From Laedolimicola sp934402125 (GTDB lineage: Bacteria; Bacillota; Clostridia; Lachnospirales; Lachnospiraceae): 64,000 nt of DNA. A program made the translations under genes and the position numbers. The notes below the pieces were generated by a model that saw nothing but the letters and a program-made list of their open reading frames with translations, was not told the origin of the DNA and made no database searches. The stretch is from contig NZ_JBQHTG010000001.1 of assembly GCF_052065835.1 (NCBI RefSeq), positions 186,001-250,000 on the forward strand. The letters run 5' to 3'. This document shows positions 7,943 through 16,862 of the stretch, piece by piece. The stretch's first letter is position 1. Each line of letters begins with the position of its first letter.

Positions 7943-10027
7943 CTACGCTTCCAGTACCAGTACGGACCGGGGACCCAGATACAGAGAATTGCCCCTTGCT
8001 TCCTTTCCCCGGGGATAAATGGCCCCTGTGGGACCGTCGCAGGTACAGACCTTCAGGCTCCAGCTTTTTTCCTCCGGCAGTCCCGGCAGTGCCACCCGGA
8101 TGCCTTCCCACCAGGGATTGATGGCCAGATAAACCAGATCGTCCCGGTTCTTTTCCTCGTCCCGGCCCGCATACAGGACGCCAAAGGCACGGGTATCGGA
8201 AGTCAGGGCGCCGTCCCAGGCCCGTTCCGTGTGAAAGCTGATCCCCGGAAATCCGCAGGCGGCCTTGGGAAGCTCCCGCCGGACGGCCGGATGCTTTTTC
8301 CGGAATTCTATCATATATTTAAAAAATGAGAATAATTCCTGATTTTTCTCCAGCAGGCTCCAGTCCAGCCAGGATATCTCATTATCCTGGCAGTAGGCGT
8401 TATTGTTGCCATACTGGGTATTGCCGAATTCATCGCCTGCCAGAAACATGGGCGTGCCCCGGCTGCACAGCAGCACTGCCGCCGCGTTCTTCATCAGCCG
8501 CAGGCGGAGCTTCTGCACTTCCGGATCTTTTGTCTCCCCTTCCGCGCCGCAGTTCCAGCTCCGGTTGTCGTCGGCCCCGTCCGTGTTATTCCAGCCGTTG
8601 GCCTCATTGTGCTTGCCATTGTAGCTGTACAGATCCCGCAGGGTAAAGCCGTCATGACAGGTCAGGAAATTCACCGAGGATTTGGATCCGCTGTAGCCGG
8701 TCCGGTTCTCCGCGTAGAGATCGCCGGATCCCGTTATCCGGTTGGCCGCCTCCGGCGCAAACCAGTAATCCCCCTTCAAAAAGCTCCTTAAGGTATCCCG
8801 GTAGCGCCCGTTCCACTCCGCCCAGCGTTTCCAGGCCGGGAAGCTGCCCACCTGATACAGACCGCCCGCATCCCAGGCCTCGGCTATCAGCTTGGTATTG
8901 CCCAGCAGCGGATCAAAGGCCAGCCGTTTCAGAAGGGGCGGATTGCTCATGGGCGATCCGTCCTCGCTGCGTCCCAGAATACTGGCCAGGTCAAAGCGGA
9001 AGCCGTCCACCCGGTACTGGCTGACCCAGTAACGCAGAGCTTCCACAATCAGCTCCTGCACCACCGGGTGATTGCAGTTCAGGGTATTGCCGCAGCCGCT
9101 GAAATTGTAATACTTTCCGTCCGGGGTCAGCATATAGTAAATCTGGTTATCAAAGCCCTTGAAGGAAATGAAGGGACCGAGCTCATTTCCCTCTGCCGTA
9201 TGATTGAACACCACATCGAGGATCACCTCGATTCCGGCGCTGTGGAGATCCCGGATCAGCTCCTTTAGCTCCATGCCCTCCCGGTTGTATTCCTCCGCTG
9301 CCGTATAGCTGGTGTTGGGCGCAAAGAAGCTGACCGTATTGTAGCCCCAGTAATCCAGCAGAGTCCGGCCGTCTACCTCCCGTTTTCCCATGGTTTCATC
9401 AAACTCAAAGATGGGCATCAGCTCCACCGCATTGACGCCCAGCTCCTTCAGATAGGGAATCTTCTCCCGCAGGCCCGCAAAGGTACCCGGATGGGCTACG
9501 CCCGAGGAGCTGTCCCGGGTAAAGCCCCGTACGTGGAGCTCATAGATAATCAGATCGCTCATATCGTAGAGGGGATCCGGATCTGCGCCCCAGTCAAAAT
9601 TATTCCGCACCACCCGGGCGTGGTAGAGCCCCTCCTTCTCCTGGTGCTCTCCCCAGACGCTCTGTCCGGTAACGGCCCTGGCGTAAGGATCCAAAAGCAC
9701 ATGCTTCCGGTCAAAAAGCAGTCCCTTTTCCGGGTTCCAGGGGCCGTCCAGCCGATAGGCATACTCAAACTCCTCGATATCCAGCCCGTAGACGATCATG
9801 GAATAGACCTTTCCGATATGGCAGTGCTCCGGAAAGGGCAGCACCGCAAAGGGCTCTGTCTCCTTCCGGTGATACAGAAGCAGCTCACAGGAGGTGGCTC
9901 CCTGGGAATGAATCGTAAAATTCACGCCCTCCTCCAGCGCCGTAGCTCCATACAGCTCATACATACCCGGACGCACCGGAAAACCGGCCACCGTGTCCAG
10001 GGGCTTCAATGCTTTATACATTTCCAT
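7943..10027 (-). CDS. glgX: Glycogen debranching enzyme (GH13_11, isoamylase type)
   Basis: Hydrolyses alpha-1,6 branch points of glycogen or its limit dextrins in the cytoplasm. An N-terminal CBM48-like domain (about residues 15-120, CELLLYHRKE) precedes a GH13 barrel with region I DVVFNH, region II GFRFDLAS (nucleophile Asp), region III AEAWD (acid/base Glu) and region IV CHDG; 694 residues is normal. I place the start at the ATG that overlaps the upstream stop codon as TAATG, which points to translational coupling to the NYN-LOTUS gene; an ATG five codons further upstream is possible. No other glycogen gene is nearby. Confidence 0.9.
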   Translation of the reverse strand: MEMYKALKPLDTVAGFPVRPGMYELYGATALEEGVNFTIHSQGATSCELLLYHRKETEPFAVLPFPEHCHIGKVYSMIVYGLDIEEFEYAYRLDGPWNPEKGLLFDRKHVLLDPYARAVTGQSVWGEHQEKEGLYHARVVRNNFDWGADPDPLYDMSDLIIYELHVRGFTRDSSSGVAHPGTFAGLREKIPYLKELGVNAVELMPIFEFDETMGKREVDGRTLLDYWGYNTVSFFAPNTSYTAAEEYNREGMELKELIRDLHSAGIEVILDVVFNHTAEGNELGPFISFKGFDNQIYYMLTPDGKYYNFSGCGNTLNCNHPVVQELIVEALRYWVSQYRVDGFRFDLASILGRSEDGSPMSNPPLLKRLAFDPLLGNTKLIAEAWDAGGLYQVGSFPAWKRWAEWNGRYRDTLRSFLKGDYWFAPEAANRITGSGDLYAENRTGYSGSKSSVNFLTCHDGFTLRDLYSYNGKHNEANGWNNTDGADDNRSWNCGAEGETKDPEVQKLRLRLMKNAAAVLLCSRGTPMFLAGDEFGNTQYGNNNAYCQDNEISWLDWSLLEKNQELFSFFKYMIEFRKKHPAVRRELPKAACGFPGISFHTERAWDGALTSDTRAFGVLYAGRDEEKNRDDLVYLAINPWWEGIRVALPGLPEEKSWSLKVCTCDGPTGAIYPRGKEARGNSLYLGPRSVLVLEA

Positions 10028-11007
10028 TATTTTTTCTCCCACAGACTCACTGTATTGCCACTGACCGAAAGGGACCGGATGCTCCGAAGGAAGCTGGACA
10101 GACGGCTGTAGCCATAATCCTTGATGTCAAAGGAGCTGTGCTTCTTGTGTATTTCCTCATAAATCAGGGACAGGTTATCCACCTGGCCGCCATTCTTCTG
10201 GATAAAGACCTGAATCTCCCGCTCCAGCTTCTCTCTGTCCAGCTGCTCATGGAGCCCTACCGCCCAGGCTGAATCCTGCTGGTAGAGACTTAAGCGCGGG
10301 CAGGTATCCTGCAGAAATACCATCAGCTTGGTATAGCCGTAATTTCGCACGTCAAAATCCGTAAACCGATCATTCAGGCGACTGCCCAGCTCTCCCAGAT
10401 AAGTCGCCTTCCCCTTATTTTCATTATCATTGATGATGGAAATGATCGCGTCCTCAATCTGGATAAGAGGCGTTACCGCACTTCCGTGCTCCTCCTCAGC
10501 CGATATCTTTCCGCTCTTCTTCTGTCCGCTTGTCGCGGACATTGTCTCCGTGTCACCGACCTGCTTATTGATCAGATTCAGATGGATAAATTTGTTGCAG
10601 GCCTTGGTCAGGGCCATAGGGGTCTTGGATTCCCCCATACCGATGACGTACATATTCTCCTCTCTGAGCCGCATGGCCAGTCGGGTGAAATCACTGTCGC
10701 TGGTCACCAGGCAGAAGCCGTCCACCTTTCCGGAGTACAGGATATCCATGGCGTCAATGACCATGGCCATATCCGTGGAATTCTTCCCGATTGTATAGGA
10801 AAACTGCTGGACCGGCGTGATGGAATTCTCCAGCAGCACCTGCTCCTTCCAGCCGTTGGATTTTCCGGACCAGTTGCCGTAAATTCGTCTAAAGGACGCG
10901 TATCCGTAGTTTTCAATCTCATTAAAAATGCTGCCTGCGTACTTTGCGCTGATGTTGTCTGAATCAATCAGCACCGCAAATTGTTTCTTGTCTTCAATCT
11001 GTTCCAT
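10027..11007 (-). CDS. NYN (PIN-like) nuclease with two LOTUS/OST-HTH domains
   Basis: A 326-residue protein with an N-terminal NYN/LabA-type PIN-like domain (residues 8-145), recognisable by AVLIDSDNIS, STDMAMVIDAMD and VTSDSDF, which supply the acidic metal-binding residues expected for a ribonuclease. After a low-complexity linker come two OST-HTH/LOTUS modules (about 180-250 and 265-322), each ending in a related stretch (YGYTKLMVFLQD and YGYSRLSSFLRS). LOTUS domains bind RNA, in particular G-rich RNA, in other systems, so an RNA-processing or decay role is inferred. It sits 12 bases after the ComEC-like gene and overlaps glgX. Confidence 0.85.
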   Translation of the reverse strand: MEQIEDKKQFAVLIDSDNISAKYAGSIFNEIENYGYASFRRIYGNWSGKSNGWKEQVLLENSITPVQQFSYTIGKNSTDMAMVIDAMDILYSGKVDGFCLVTSDSDFTRLAMRLREENMYVIGMGESKTPMALTKACNKFIHLNLINKQVGDTETMSATSGQKKSGKISAEEEHGSAVTPLIQIEDAIISIINDNENKGKATYLGELGSRLNDRFTDFDVRNYGYTKLMVFLQDTCPRLSLYQQDSAWAVGLHEQLDREKLEREIQVFIQKNGGQVDNLSLIYEEIHKKHSSFDIKDYGYSRLSSFLRSIRSLSVSGNTVSLWEKK

Positions 11008-11019
11008 AGCCTTCTCCCT

Positions 11020-11952
11020 CTATTTTCCCTTCGGTTCTCCCGGCGTCCAGTTATCGGACGGGGACATATTGAAGGTGATATTTTGTCCGTCTGACACGGC
11101 CACGACCGTACCCTGATCATCGGTCCGGAAGATCTGGATTCCCATTTCCCGGAACCGATTCAGCACCTCCGCATGGGGGTGTCCGTAGGTGTTGCCCTCA
11201 CCGCAGCTGATGACTGCATAGGAAGGCTGCACCGCCTGTAAGAATTCCTCCGTGCTGGCTGTACGGCTGCCATGGTGGGCCGCCTTGTAAACGTCTGCCT
11301 GCAGCACTTCGCCGCTCTCCACCATATCCTCTTCGGAATGCTCCTCCGCGTCGCCGGTAAATAAGAAGCTATTCTCACCAAACTGCACCTGCACTCCCAC
11401 GGAATAATCGTTGGCGTTGCTTCCGTAATCGTCCTTCACCGGACACACAACCGTAACCTGCGCTTCCCCCAGCGCATAGACAGTACCCGCCACCGGATAC
11501 GTAATGCTGTAATCCTTCTCCCTGACAGCCTGTATCACGTCCTCGTAGGTTCTGGTATCCTTGCTGTAATCCGGCATGAGAATGGTATCACAGTCGAATT
11601 TGTAAAGGATCACATCCAGTCCGCCGATGTGATCCGCATCCGGATGGGTGCCAATCACATAATCCAGATGGTCTATCCCCTGGTGCTCCAGATACGCCTG
11701 TACCTGGGTTCCCTTGCTGTTATTGCCTGCGTCAATGAGCATGGCGTGCTCGCCGTTTCGTATCAGCGTACAGTCGCCCTGACCGATGTCCAGGTAATGA
11801 ACCTCCAGCGTGGAACCGTCCGATACCACCGTGCCGCCTGTTTCTTTTGTGAGCTGCTCCTGCACCGGATAAACAGCCGCCAGTACCAGCGCAATTACCG
11901 CCAGCAGGAACTTCTTTGCCTGTTTTTTTGTTTTTTTTCTGCCTCGTGCCAT
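11020..11952 (-). CDS. ComEC/Rec2-like metallo-beta-lactamase hydrolase, membrane-anchored
   Basis: A 310-residue protein with a basic N-terminus, one hydrophobic segment (FLLAVIALVLAAVYPV) and an extracellular metallo-beta-lactamase domain. Metal-binding motifs are THPDADHIGG (residues 101-110), FTGDAE and AAHHGS. The domain matches the DNA-degrading module of ComEC, but the channel-forming competence domain is absent, so it is a stand-alone family member. Such proteins are frequent in Firmicutes, and their substrate (extracellular DNA or another phosphodiester) is not established here. It is the first gene of the operon with the NYN-LOTUS protein and glgX. Confidence 0.85.
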   Translation of the reverse strand: MARGRKKTKKQAKKFLLAVIALVLAAVYPVQEQLTKETGGTVVSDGSTLEVHYLDIGQGDCTLIRNGEHAMLIDAGNNSKGTQVQAYLEHQGIDHLDYVIGTHPDADHIGGLDVILYKFDCDTILMPDYSKDTRTYEDVIQAVREKDYSITYPVAGTVYALGEAQVTVVCPVKDDYGSNANDYSVGVQVQFGENSFLFTGDAEEHSEEDMVESGEVLQADVYKAAHHGSRTASTEEFLQAVQPSYAVISCGEGNTYGHPHAEVLNRFREMGIQIFRTDDQGTVVAVSDGQNITFNMSPSDNWTPGEPKGK

Positions 11953-12002
11953 AGTGTCTGTCTTACTCCCTGTTTTTAGTCCATATGATTTCAGCTTTTT
12001 CT

Positions 12003-12011
12003 ATTATAACA
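12003..12011 (-). promoter_or_regulatory. Extended -10 promoter element
   Basis: TGTTATAAT on the minus strand is a perfect extended -10 (TGn-TATAAT) right after the ftsH terminator. It would start transcription near 11996, upstream of the ComEC-like gene. No good -35 is visible, as is usual for this class. Confidence 0.55.
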
Positions 12012-12056
12012 CAAAACAGGCGTTCGGACAGCCTTTATTTTCTGTCCGGACGCCTG
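12012..12056 (-). terminator. Terminator of ftsH
   Basis: A 15-bp stem (CAGGCGTCCGGACAG with CTGTCCGAACGCCTG, one G-U pair) is followed by TTTTGTG on the minus strand, 41 bases after the ftsH stop codon. Confidence 0.88.
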
Positions 12057-12096
12057 ACGTGTCTCTTCCTATTTATACAGTCCTTGTGATATCCTG

Positions 12097-13941
12097 TTAC
12101 TGCCTGTCTGCCACAGTCTCCTCTTTCCGGTTCAGAATCTCCATAAATTCTTCCCCGGTAATCGTCTCCTTCTCGTACAGGAATTTCGCAATCTCATGAA
12201 GCTTGGGCATATTCTCGCACAGCAGCTTTCTGGCCTTCTCATGCTCACGCTTAACCACTTCCACTACCTTTTTGTCAATCAGTGCGGCTGTCTCCGCCGA
12301 GCAGGCCAGGGAGGTATCGCCGCCCAGATACTGGTTATTGACCGTCTCCATGGCTACCATATCAAACTCCTCTGTCATACCGAAGCGGGTAATCATAGCC
12401 CGGGCCAGCTTGGTAGCCTGCTCGATATCATTGGAGGCTCCTGTGGTAATGGAGTGGAATATCAGCTCCTCTGCCACACGGCCGCCGGTAAAGGTGGCAA
12501 TCTTATTCTCGATCTCCTCCTTGCTCATCAGGTTATGCTCGCCGGACTCCACCTGCATGGTATAGCCCAGCGCCCCGGAGGTACGGGGAATAATGGTAAT
12601 CTTGTGAACCGGGGCAGAATGGGTCTGCAGAGCCGCCACCAGGGCGTGTCCCACCTCGTGGTAGGCTACAATCAGCTTCTCCTTATCGGAGAGCACCTTA
12701 TTCTTCTTCTGATAGCCTGCGATTACCACCTCTACGCTCTCCTCCAGATCACTCTGGGTCACGTATTTGCGATTCTGACGCACTGCCCGCAGAGCGCCCT
12801 CGTTGATGATATTAGCCAGCTCCGCGCCGGACGCGCCTGCGGCAGCCCGGGCAATGGCGTTGAAATCAATATCGTCGCCCATGTGTACCTTCCGGGCATG
12901 AACCTTCAGGATATCCTCCCGTCCCTTCAGGTCCGGCAGCTCTACCGGCACTCTCCGGTCAAAACGACCAGGACGCAGCAAAGCAGGATCCAGGGATTCC
13001 GGACGGTTGGTTGCCGCCAGAATCATAACACCCTTACGGCCGTCAAAGCCGTCCATCTCCGTCAGAAGCTGGTTCAGGGTCTGCTCCCGCTCGTCATTTC
13101 CGCCCATTCCGCCGCCGTCACGCTTCTTTCCGATGGTATCAATCTCATCGATGAACACGATACAGGGCGCCTTTTCATTGGCTTGCTGAAACAAATCCCG
13201 CACCTTGGCCGCACCCATGCCCACGAACATTTCCACAAATTCCGAACCGGAGATGGAGAAGAAGGGTACATTGGCCTCGCCGGCCACTGCCTTGGCAAGC
13301 AGGGTTTTACCGGTTCCCGGAGGGCCTACCAGAAGCGCGCCCTTGGGCATGGTGGCTCCGATCTCCGTATACTTGGCCGGATTGTGCAGGAAATCCACAA
13401 TCTCTGTCAGCACCTCTTTTGCCTCGTCCTCGCCGGCCACATCCGAAAATTTAATGCCGGTGGTGGATTCCACATAGATCTTGGCGTTGCTTTTTCCGAA
13501 GGTCATGGCGTTGCCGCCCATCATTCCGCCCATTTTCTTATTCATGTTGCGAATCAGTATCTGACCGAGGACAATCATGATAATGAAGGGCACCAGAGAC
13601 ATCAGCATAGAACTCCAGATAGACGGCTCCTCTACGATCTCCGTACCGAACTCGACCCCCGCGGTCGTCAGACGGTTGACCAGCTCCGGGTCGTTGAAAA
13701 CGCCGGTTTTATAATATTTGACCGGATCCGACTTATCCGAAAAGATAATCTGGTTGTCCTCCACCTGAACCTGCTTGATCTCCTCCTTGTCCAGCATGGT
13801 CAGGAAGGTGTCATAGCCTACCTCCTTCACCGCCGGAGTAAGCACTCTCGGAAAGACGAACATATTCAGCAGAATCATGATGACAATCACGAGAGTATAA
13901 TAAAATATAAACGGTTTTTTGTTATTCTTGACTTCTTTCAT
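12097..13941 (-). CDS. ftsH: ATP-dependent zinc metalloprotease FtsH
   Basis: A membrane-anchored AAA+ protease that degrades damaged or unassembled membrane proteins and selected regulators. The order is: N-terminal transmembrane segment (PFIFYYTLVIVIMILLNMFV), extracytoplasmic domain, second transmembrane segment (near 100-120), AAA+ domain with Walker A GPPGTGKT and Walker B CIVFIDEID, second region of homology with PALLRPGRFDR, and the zinc site HEVGH with a downstream Asp. The pore motif is FVGM. I start at MKEVKNNKKPF because CAGGAG lies six bases upstream; an in-frame TTG 22 codons earlier lacks such a site. At 614 residues the length is normal. Confidence 0.96.
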   Translation of the reverse strand: MKEVKNNKKPFIFYYTLVIVIMILLNMFVFPRVLTPAVKEVGYDTFLTMLDKEEIKQVQVEDNQIIFSDKSDPVKYYKTGVFNDPELVNRLTTAGVEFGTEIVEEPSIWSSMLMSLVPFIIMIVLGQILIRNMNKKMGGMMGGNAMTFGKSNAKIYVESTTGIKFSDVAGEDEAKEVLTEIVDFLHNPAKYTEIGATMPKGALLVGPPGTGKTLLAKAVAGEANVPFFSISGSEFVEMFVGMGAAKVRDLFQQANEKAPCIVFIDEIDTIGKKRDGGGMGGNDEREQTLNQLLTEMDGFDGRKGVMILAATNRPESLDPALLRPGRFDRRVPVELPDLKGREDILKVHARKVHMGDDIDFNAIARAAAGASGAELANIINEGALRAVRQNRKYVTQSDLEESVEVVIAGYQKKNKVLSDKEKLIVAYHEVGHALVAALQTHSAPVHKITIIPRTSGALGYTMQVESGEHNLMSKEEIENKIATFTGGRVAEELIFHSITTGASNDIEQATKLARAMITRFGMTEEFDMVAMETVNNQYLGGDTSLACSAETAALIDKKVVEVVKREHEKARKLLCENMPKLHEIAKFLYEKETITGEEFMEILNRKEETVADRQ

Positions 13942-14038
13942 CCTTATCTCCTGTCTTTTCAGCGTTTTCTTAAACAGAAGAATAGCATTTTCTTTTTCAG
14001 GAATCAATGAACATTCTATAAATTTTTCTTAAAAAACC

Positions 14039-14959
14039 TTATATCTGCCCCTTTTTTTCCGGATCCGGCAGCACGCCCTCGCAGTCAAAGGCCGGTATGA
14101 AGCTTTCCTTCGCCGTCTCTCCCTCCTGGATAAAGGCATTTTCCACGCCCAGGGAAATGGTATAATCAAGAAGCCGCTCATACTCCCGCCTGGTCACCCT
14201 GCGGTTCAGCTCGGGCCACTCTTCCATGCCGGATAAGGGCGTATATTGGTTCATCAGGCTCAGATATACCTGATCCCCATAGGTTTCAAATACATATTCC
14301 ACCACTGCCTTCGCGTTTTTCAGGTGGTTCGGAAGCAGAAGATGACGGACGATCACGCCTTTTTTCATCATGCCTGCCCGGTCAAAGTCTGCCGCGCCCA
14401 CCTGGCGCACCATCTCCCCCAGGGCCGCCTTTGCAATCTCGGGATAATCCGGCGCATGGGAATACTTCCCCGCCGCCTCCGGATCCAGATACTTAAAATC
14501 CGTCAGATAGATATCCACGACGCCCTCCAGAAGCTTCAGGGTGCTCACCTTTTCATAACCGCTGCAGTTGTATACCATCGGAAGCTTCAGACCCTGCTTC
14601 CGGGCCAGCCCCACCGCTTCCACAATTTCCGGCGTGTAGTGGGTAGGCGTCACCAGATTGATATTGGCCGCTCCCTTTGCCTGAAGCTCCAGAAAAATCT
14701 CCGCCAGCCGCTCTACGGTGATATTCTCGCCCCGCTCCGCACCGGCGATGTCCCGGTTCTGGCAATAGACGCACCGCAGCGGACAGCCGCTGAAAAAGAC
14801 GGCTCCGGAACCGCTTCCCCCGGAGATGCAGGGCTCCTCCCACATATGAAGCGCCGCTCGGGCGCATTTGATAGTTTTTCCCGTCACTCCGCAAAAACCG
14901 CGCCGACCGTTTTCACGATCGGCGCGGCAGTCGCGGGGACATAACTCACAAACTGACAT
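14039..14959 (-). CDS. Radical SAM protein, pyruvate formate-lyase activase-like
   Basis: The 306-residue protein carries a radical SAM cluster motif CPLRCVYC (CxxxCxxC, near residue 59) and an N-terminal Cys-rich segment CELCPRDCRADR with a further CGV, typical of the stand-alone PflA-related group often annotated as 'radical SAM protein' next to unrelated genes. It should use S-adenosylmethionine and a [4Fe-4S] cluster to form a radical; the substrate is not known. The gene starts 11 bases after the CNNM stop codon, so the two are co-transcribed. No glycyl radical enzyme is in the window to serve as a partner. Confidence 0.82.
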   Translation of the reverse strand: MSVCELCPRDCRADRENGRRGFCGVTGKTIKCARAALHMWEEPCISGGSGSGAVFFSGCPLRCVYCQNRDIAGAERGENITVERLAEIFLELQAKGAANINLVTPTHYTPEIVEAVGLARKQGLKLPMVYNCSGYEKVSTLKLLEGVVDIYLTDFKYLDPEAAGKYSHAPDYPEIAKAALGEMVRQVGAADFDRAGMMKKGVIVRHLLLPNHLKNAKAVVEYVFETYGDQVYLSLMNQYTPLSGMEEWPELNRRVTRREYERLLDYTISLGVENAFIQEGETAKESFIPAFDCEGVLPDPEKKGQI

Positions 14960-14970
14960 AGAATCCCTCT

Positions 14971-16224
14971 TTATTTCTCCTCGGAGTCCTCATCGGTCTC
15001 CACATTCGTCTGTTTTACCCGAATCTCGTCTACATGGTGATTATCCACCTTGGTTACCTCGATTTCCAGCCCCTTGTAAGTCAGCTGGTCGCCCTGCTCC
15101 GGTACCCGGCCAAACTGCTCCATAACCCAGCCGCTGACAGATACCATCTCAGACTCGTCATTCAGCTTAAAATACTCCGCGAATTCCTCAAAATCCATAG
15201 AAGCATCGACCAGATAGGTATCCGGCGCAATCCGGCGCAGCAACACCTCCGCCTCCTCATGCTCGTCCCAGATCTCGCCTACCAGCTCCTCCAGGATATC
15301 CTCCATGGTGACAATGCCGCAGGTTCCGCCGTATTCGTCCACGACCACCGCCACATGGGTCTTGGCCTTCTGCTGCTTCTTCAGAATCATCCGGATAGGC
15401 TCGCTCTCCAGAACATAGATAGCCGGGGAAATGATATCCTTCACTTCCTTTTCCGTAATTCCACGCCCCACATAGAAATCCTTCCGGTGGATGGTTCCCA
15501 GAATATCGTCGATGGTATCCCGGTAAATCAGCAGACGGGAGAACTTGGTCTCGGTGAACATCTCCGCAATTTCGTCCTTGGTGGCTGTGATCGGCAGAGC
15601 CGCCAGATCCGTCCGGTGAATCAGAATATCCCGGGCCTCCTGATCGGAAAACTCAATGGCATTTCTCAGAAGTCCGCCCTCGTCCTCATCGATGGTTCCG
15701 TCCTCCTGTACCTCATTTACCAGAGTCAGCAGCTCCTCCTGAGACATCTTGGCGCTGGGCTCCAGATGAAAAATCTTCGTCAGCAGCTTCTGCCAGCCGG
15801 CAAACAGAACGTTCAGCGGCAGGAACATCCAGATCAGGATCTGCACCACAGGAGCGGCAAACATAGCCAGCTGCTCCGGGCAGTTATTTGCGATACTTTT
15901 CGGGGAAATCTCTCCAAATATCAATACTACAATCGTCACCACCAGCGTGGAAATGGTCGCGCCCATATCTCCGTATTTCATGGTAAACAGTACGGTTCCC
16001 ACAGACGCCATGGCGATATTTACGATATTATTGCCAATCAGAACGGTGGAAATCAGCTTATCATACTGCTCGTCCAGTCTGCAGACCAGCGCCGCGTTCT
16101 TGTTGCCCTTCTCTGCCAGCGTCTTCAGCTTCGTGGTATTCATTGCAGAGAACGCCGTCTCTGTGGCGGAAAAAAAGCTTGACAGTACCAGACAGACTAC
16201 CATGATGGTAAGGTATGTACCCAT
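14971..16224 (-). CDS. CNNM/CorC-HlyC family membrane protein
   Basis: Hemolysin-C-like protein of 417 residues. It has an N-terminal DUF21/CNNM membrane domain with three to four transmembrane helices (from residue 1 to about 180), then a CBS-domain pair (about 205-325, with GIVTMEDILEELVG at the end of CBS2) and a C-terminal CorC_HlyC domain (about 340-410). Family members are implicated in magnesium or other divalent cation efflux. The older name hemolysin is not a functional claim. Transcription comes from a perfect promoter at 16287-16315. Confidence 0.88.
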   Translation of the reverse strand: MGTYLTIMVVCLVLSSFFSATETAFSAMNTTKLKTLAEKGNKNAALVCRLDEQYDKLISTVLIGNNIVNIAMASVGTVLFTMKYGDMGATISTLVVTIVVLIFGEISPKSIANNCPEQLAMFAAPVVQILIWMFLPLNVLFAGWQKLLTKIFHLEPSAKMSQEELLTLVNEVQEDGTIDEDEGGLLRNAIEFSDQEARDILIHRTDLAALPITATKDEIAEMFTETKFSRLLIYRDTIDDILGTIHRKDFYVGRGITEKEVKDIISPAIYVLESEPIRMILKKQQKAKTHVAVVVDEYGGTCGIVTMEDILEELVGEIWDEHEEAEVLLRRIAPDTYLVDASMDFEEFAEYFKLNDESEMVSVSGWVMEQFGRVPEQGDQLTYKGLEIEVTKVDNHHVDEIRVKQTNVETDEDSEEK

Positions 16225-16286
16225 AGTAAAATATTACTCTCCTTTTTCTATACATATATAAAATGCGCAAAATGCTTAATGATAAT

Positions 16287-16315
16287 ATTATATGAAACCC
16301 TCGGTGTCTTGTCAA
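16287..16315 (-). promoter_or_regulatory. Perfect sigma-A promoter of the CNNM gene
   Basis: On the minus strand TTGACA and TATAAT are separated by 17 bases, an exact consensus match. The predicted start is near 16280, giving a 55-base leader before the CNNM start codon. Confidence 0.85.
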
Positions 16316-16341
16316 CCGGGGCCGCCGGAAATCCGAGATTC

Positions 16342-16371
16342 TTTACAAAATCTTTATAATTGTGGTATGCT
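16342..16371 (+). promoter_or_regulatory. Possible promoter of the DUF1294 gene
   Basis: TTTACA and TATGCT lie 18 bases apart, about 55 bases upstream of the DUF1294 start codon. Each box matches consensus only in part. Confidence 0.35.
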
Positions 16372-16427
16372 TAAGCTGTTAAAAGGGGAAAAGCCCTTAT
16401 CAAAATGATATTTCCGGGAGGAATCTT

Positions 16428-16703
16428 ATGGAGTTTTCTACACCTGTTACGATGTATCTGCTTCTTATCAACCTCTTTGCCTTCGCCCTGATGGGCATTG
16501 ACAAGGAAAAAGCCCGCCGTCACAAATGGCGGATTCCTGAGAAAACCCTGTTTCTCTCTGCTCTTTTGGGTGGCAGCGTCGGCGCCATCGCCGGTATGCA
16601 GCTCTTCCGTCACAAAACCAGGCATTGGTATTTTGTAATCGGAATGCCGGCTATCCTGGTTTTGCAGGCGGCAGGATATTTTTTCCTGAGCCATCGGTTT
16701 TAA
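16428..16703 (+). CDS. DUF1294 small membrane protein
   Basis: A 91-residue protein with three hydrophobic stretches: MYLLLINLFAFALMGI, FLSALLGGSVGAIAGM and WYFVIGMPAILVLQ. Between the first two it has DKEKARRHKWRIPE, the basic signature typical of DUF1294 (an Asp-Lys-x-x-A-x-x..W-R-I-P-E motif), and HKTRHWYF after the second. The function of the family is unknown. A GGGAGG ribosome binding site precedes the ATG and a strong hairpin terminator follows, so it is transcribed alone. Confidence 0.82.
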   Translation: MEFSTPVTMYLLLINLFAFALMGIDKEKARRHKWRIPEKTLFLSALLGGSVGAIAGMQLFRHKTRHWYFVIGMPAILVLQAAGYFFLSHRF

Positions 16704-16716
16704 AATTTTAAGGTTT

Positions 16717-16758
16717 AAAAAAGCAGCGCGCCCATTTCACAGGACGCGCTGCTTTTTT
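16717..16758. terminator. Bidirectional terminator after DUF1294 gene
   Basis: AAAAAAGCAGCGCG and CGCGCTGCTTTTTT form a long stem around a 14-base loop, with T runs on both strands. It serves the DUF1294 gene on the plus strand and could also stop transcripts from the M20 operon on the minus strand. Confidence 0.88.
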
Positions 16759-16776
16759 ATTTACGCGAGCAACGAG

Positions 16777-16849
16777 CCAAAGTCCGTGCTTGCACGAGAC
16801 CTTGGCGACTGCCGCGATAACTTGAGAAACTCGCGGAGCGTGTTTCTCA
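16777..16849. repeat. Intergenic double-hairpin element
   Basis: Two inverted repeats lie in the gap between the DUF1294 terminator and the M20 stop codon. The first centres on CGTGC-TT-GCACG with flanking near-complementary arms (CCAAAGTC and GACCTTGG). The second pairs TGAGAAAC with GTTTCTCA around TCGCGGAGCGT. Neither has a T run. The style is that of dispersed palindromic repeats; copy number elsewhere cannot be judged from this window. Confidence 0.45.
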
Positions 16850-16862
16850 TAGTTGGATTGGA

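Noticed and set aside
12196..14010. 604-codon open frame opposite ftsH
   Set aside because: His/Gln/Leu-rich product without domains; a by-product of the codon use of ftsH on the other strand.
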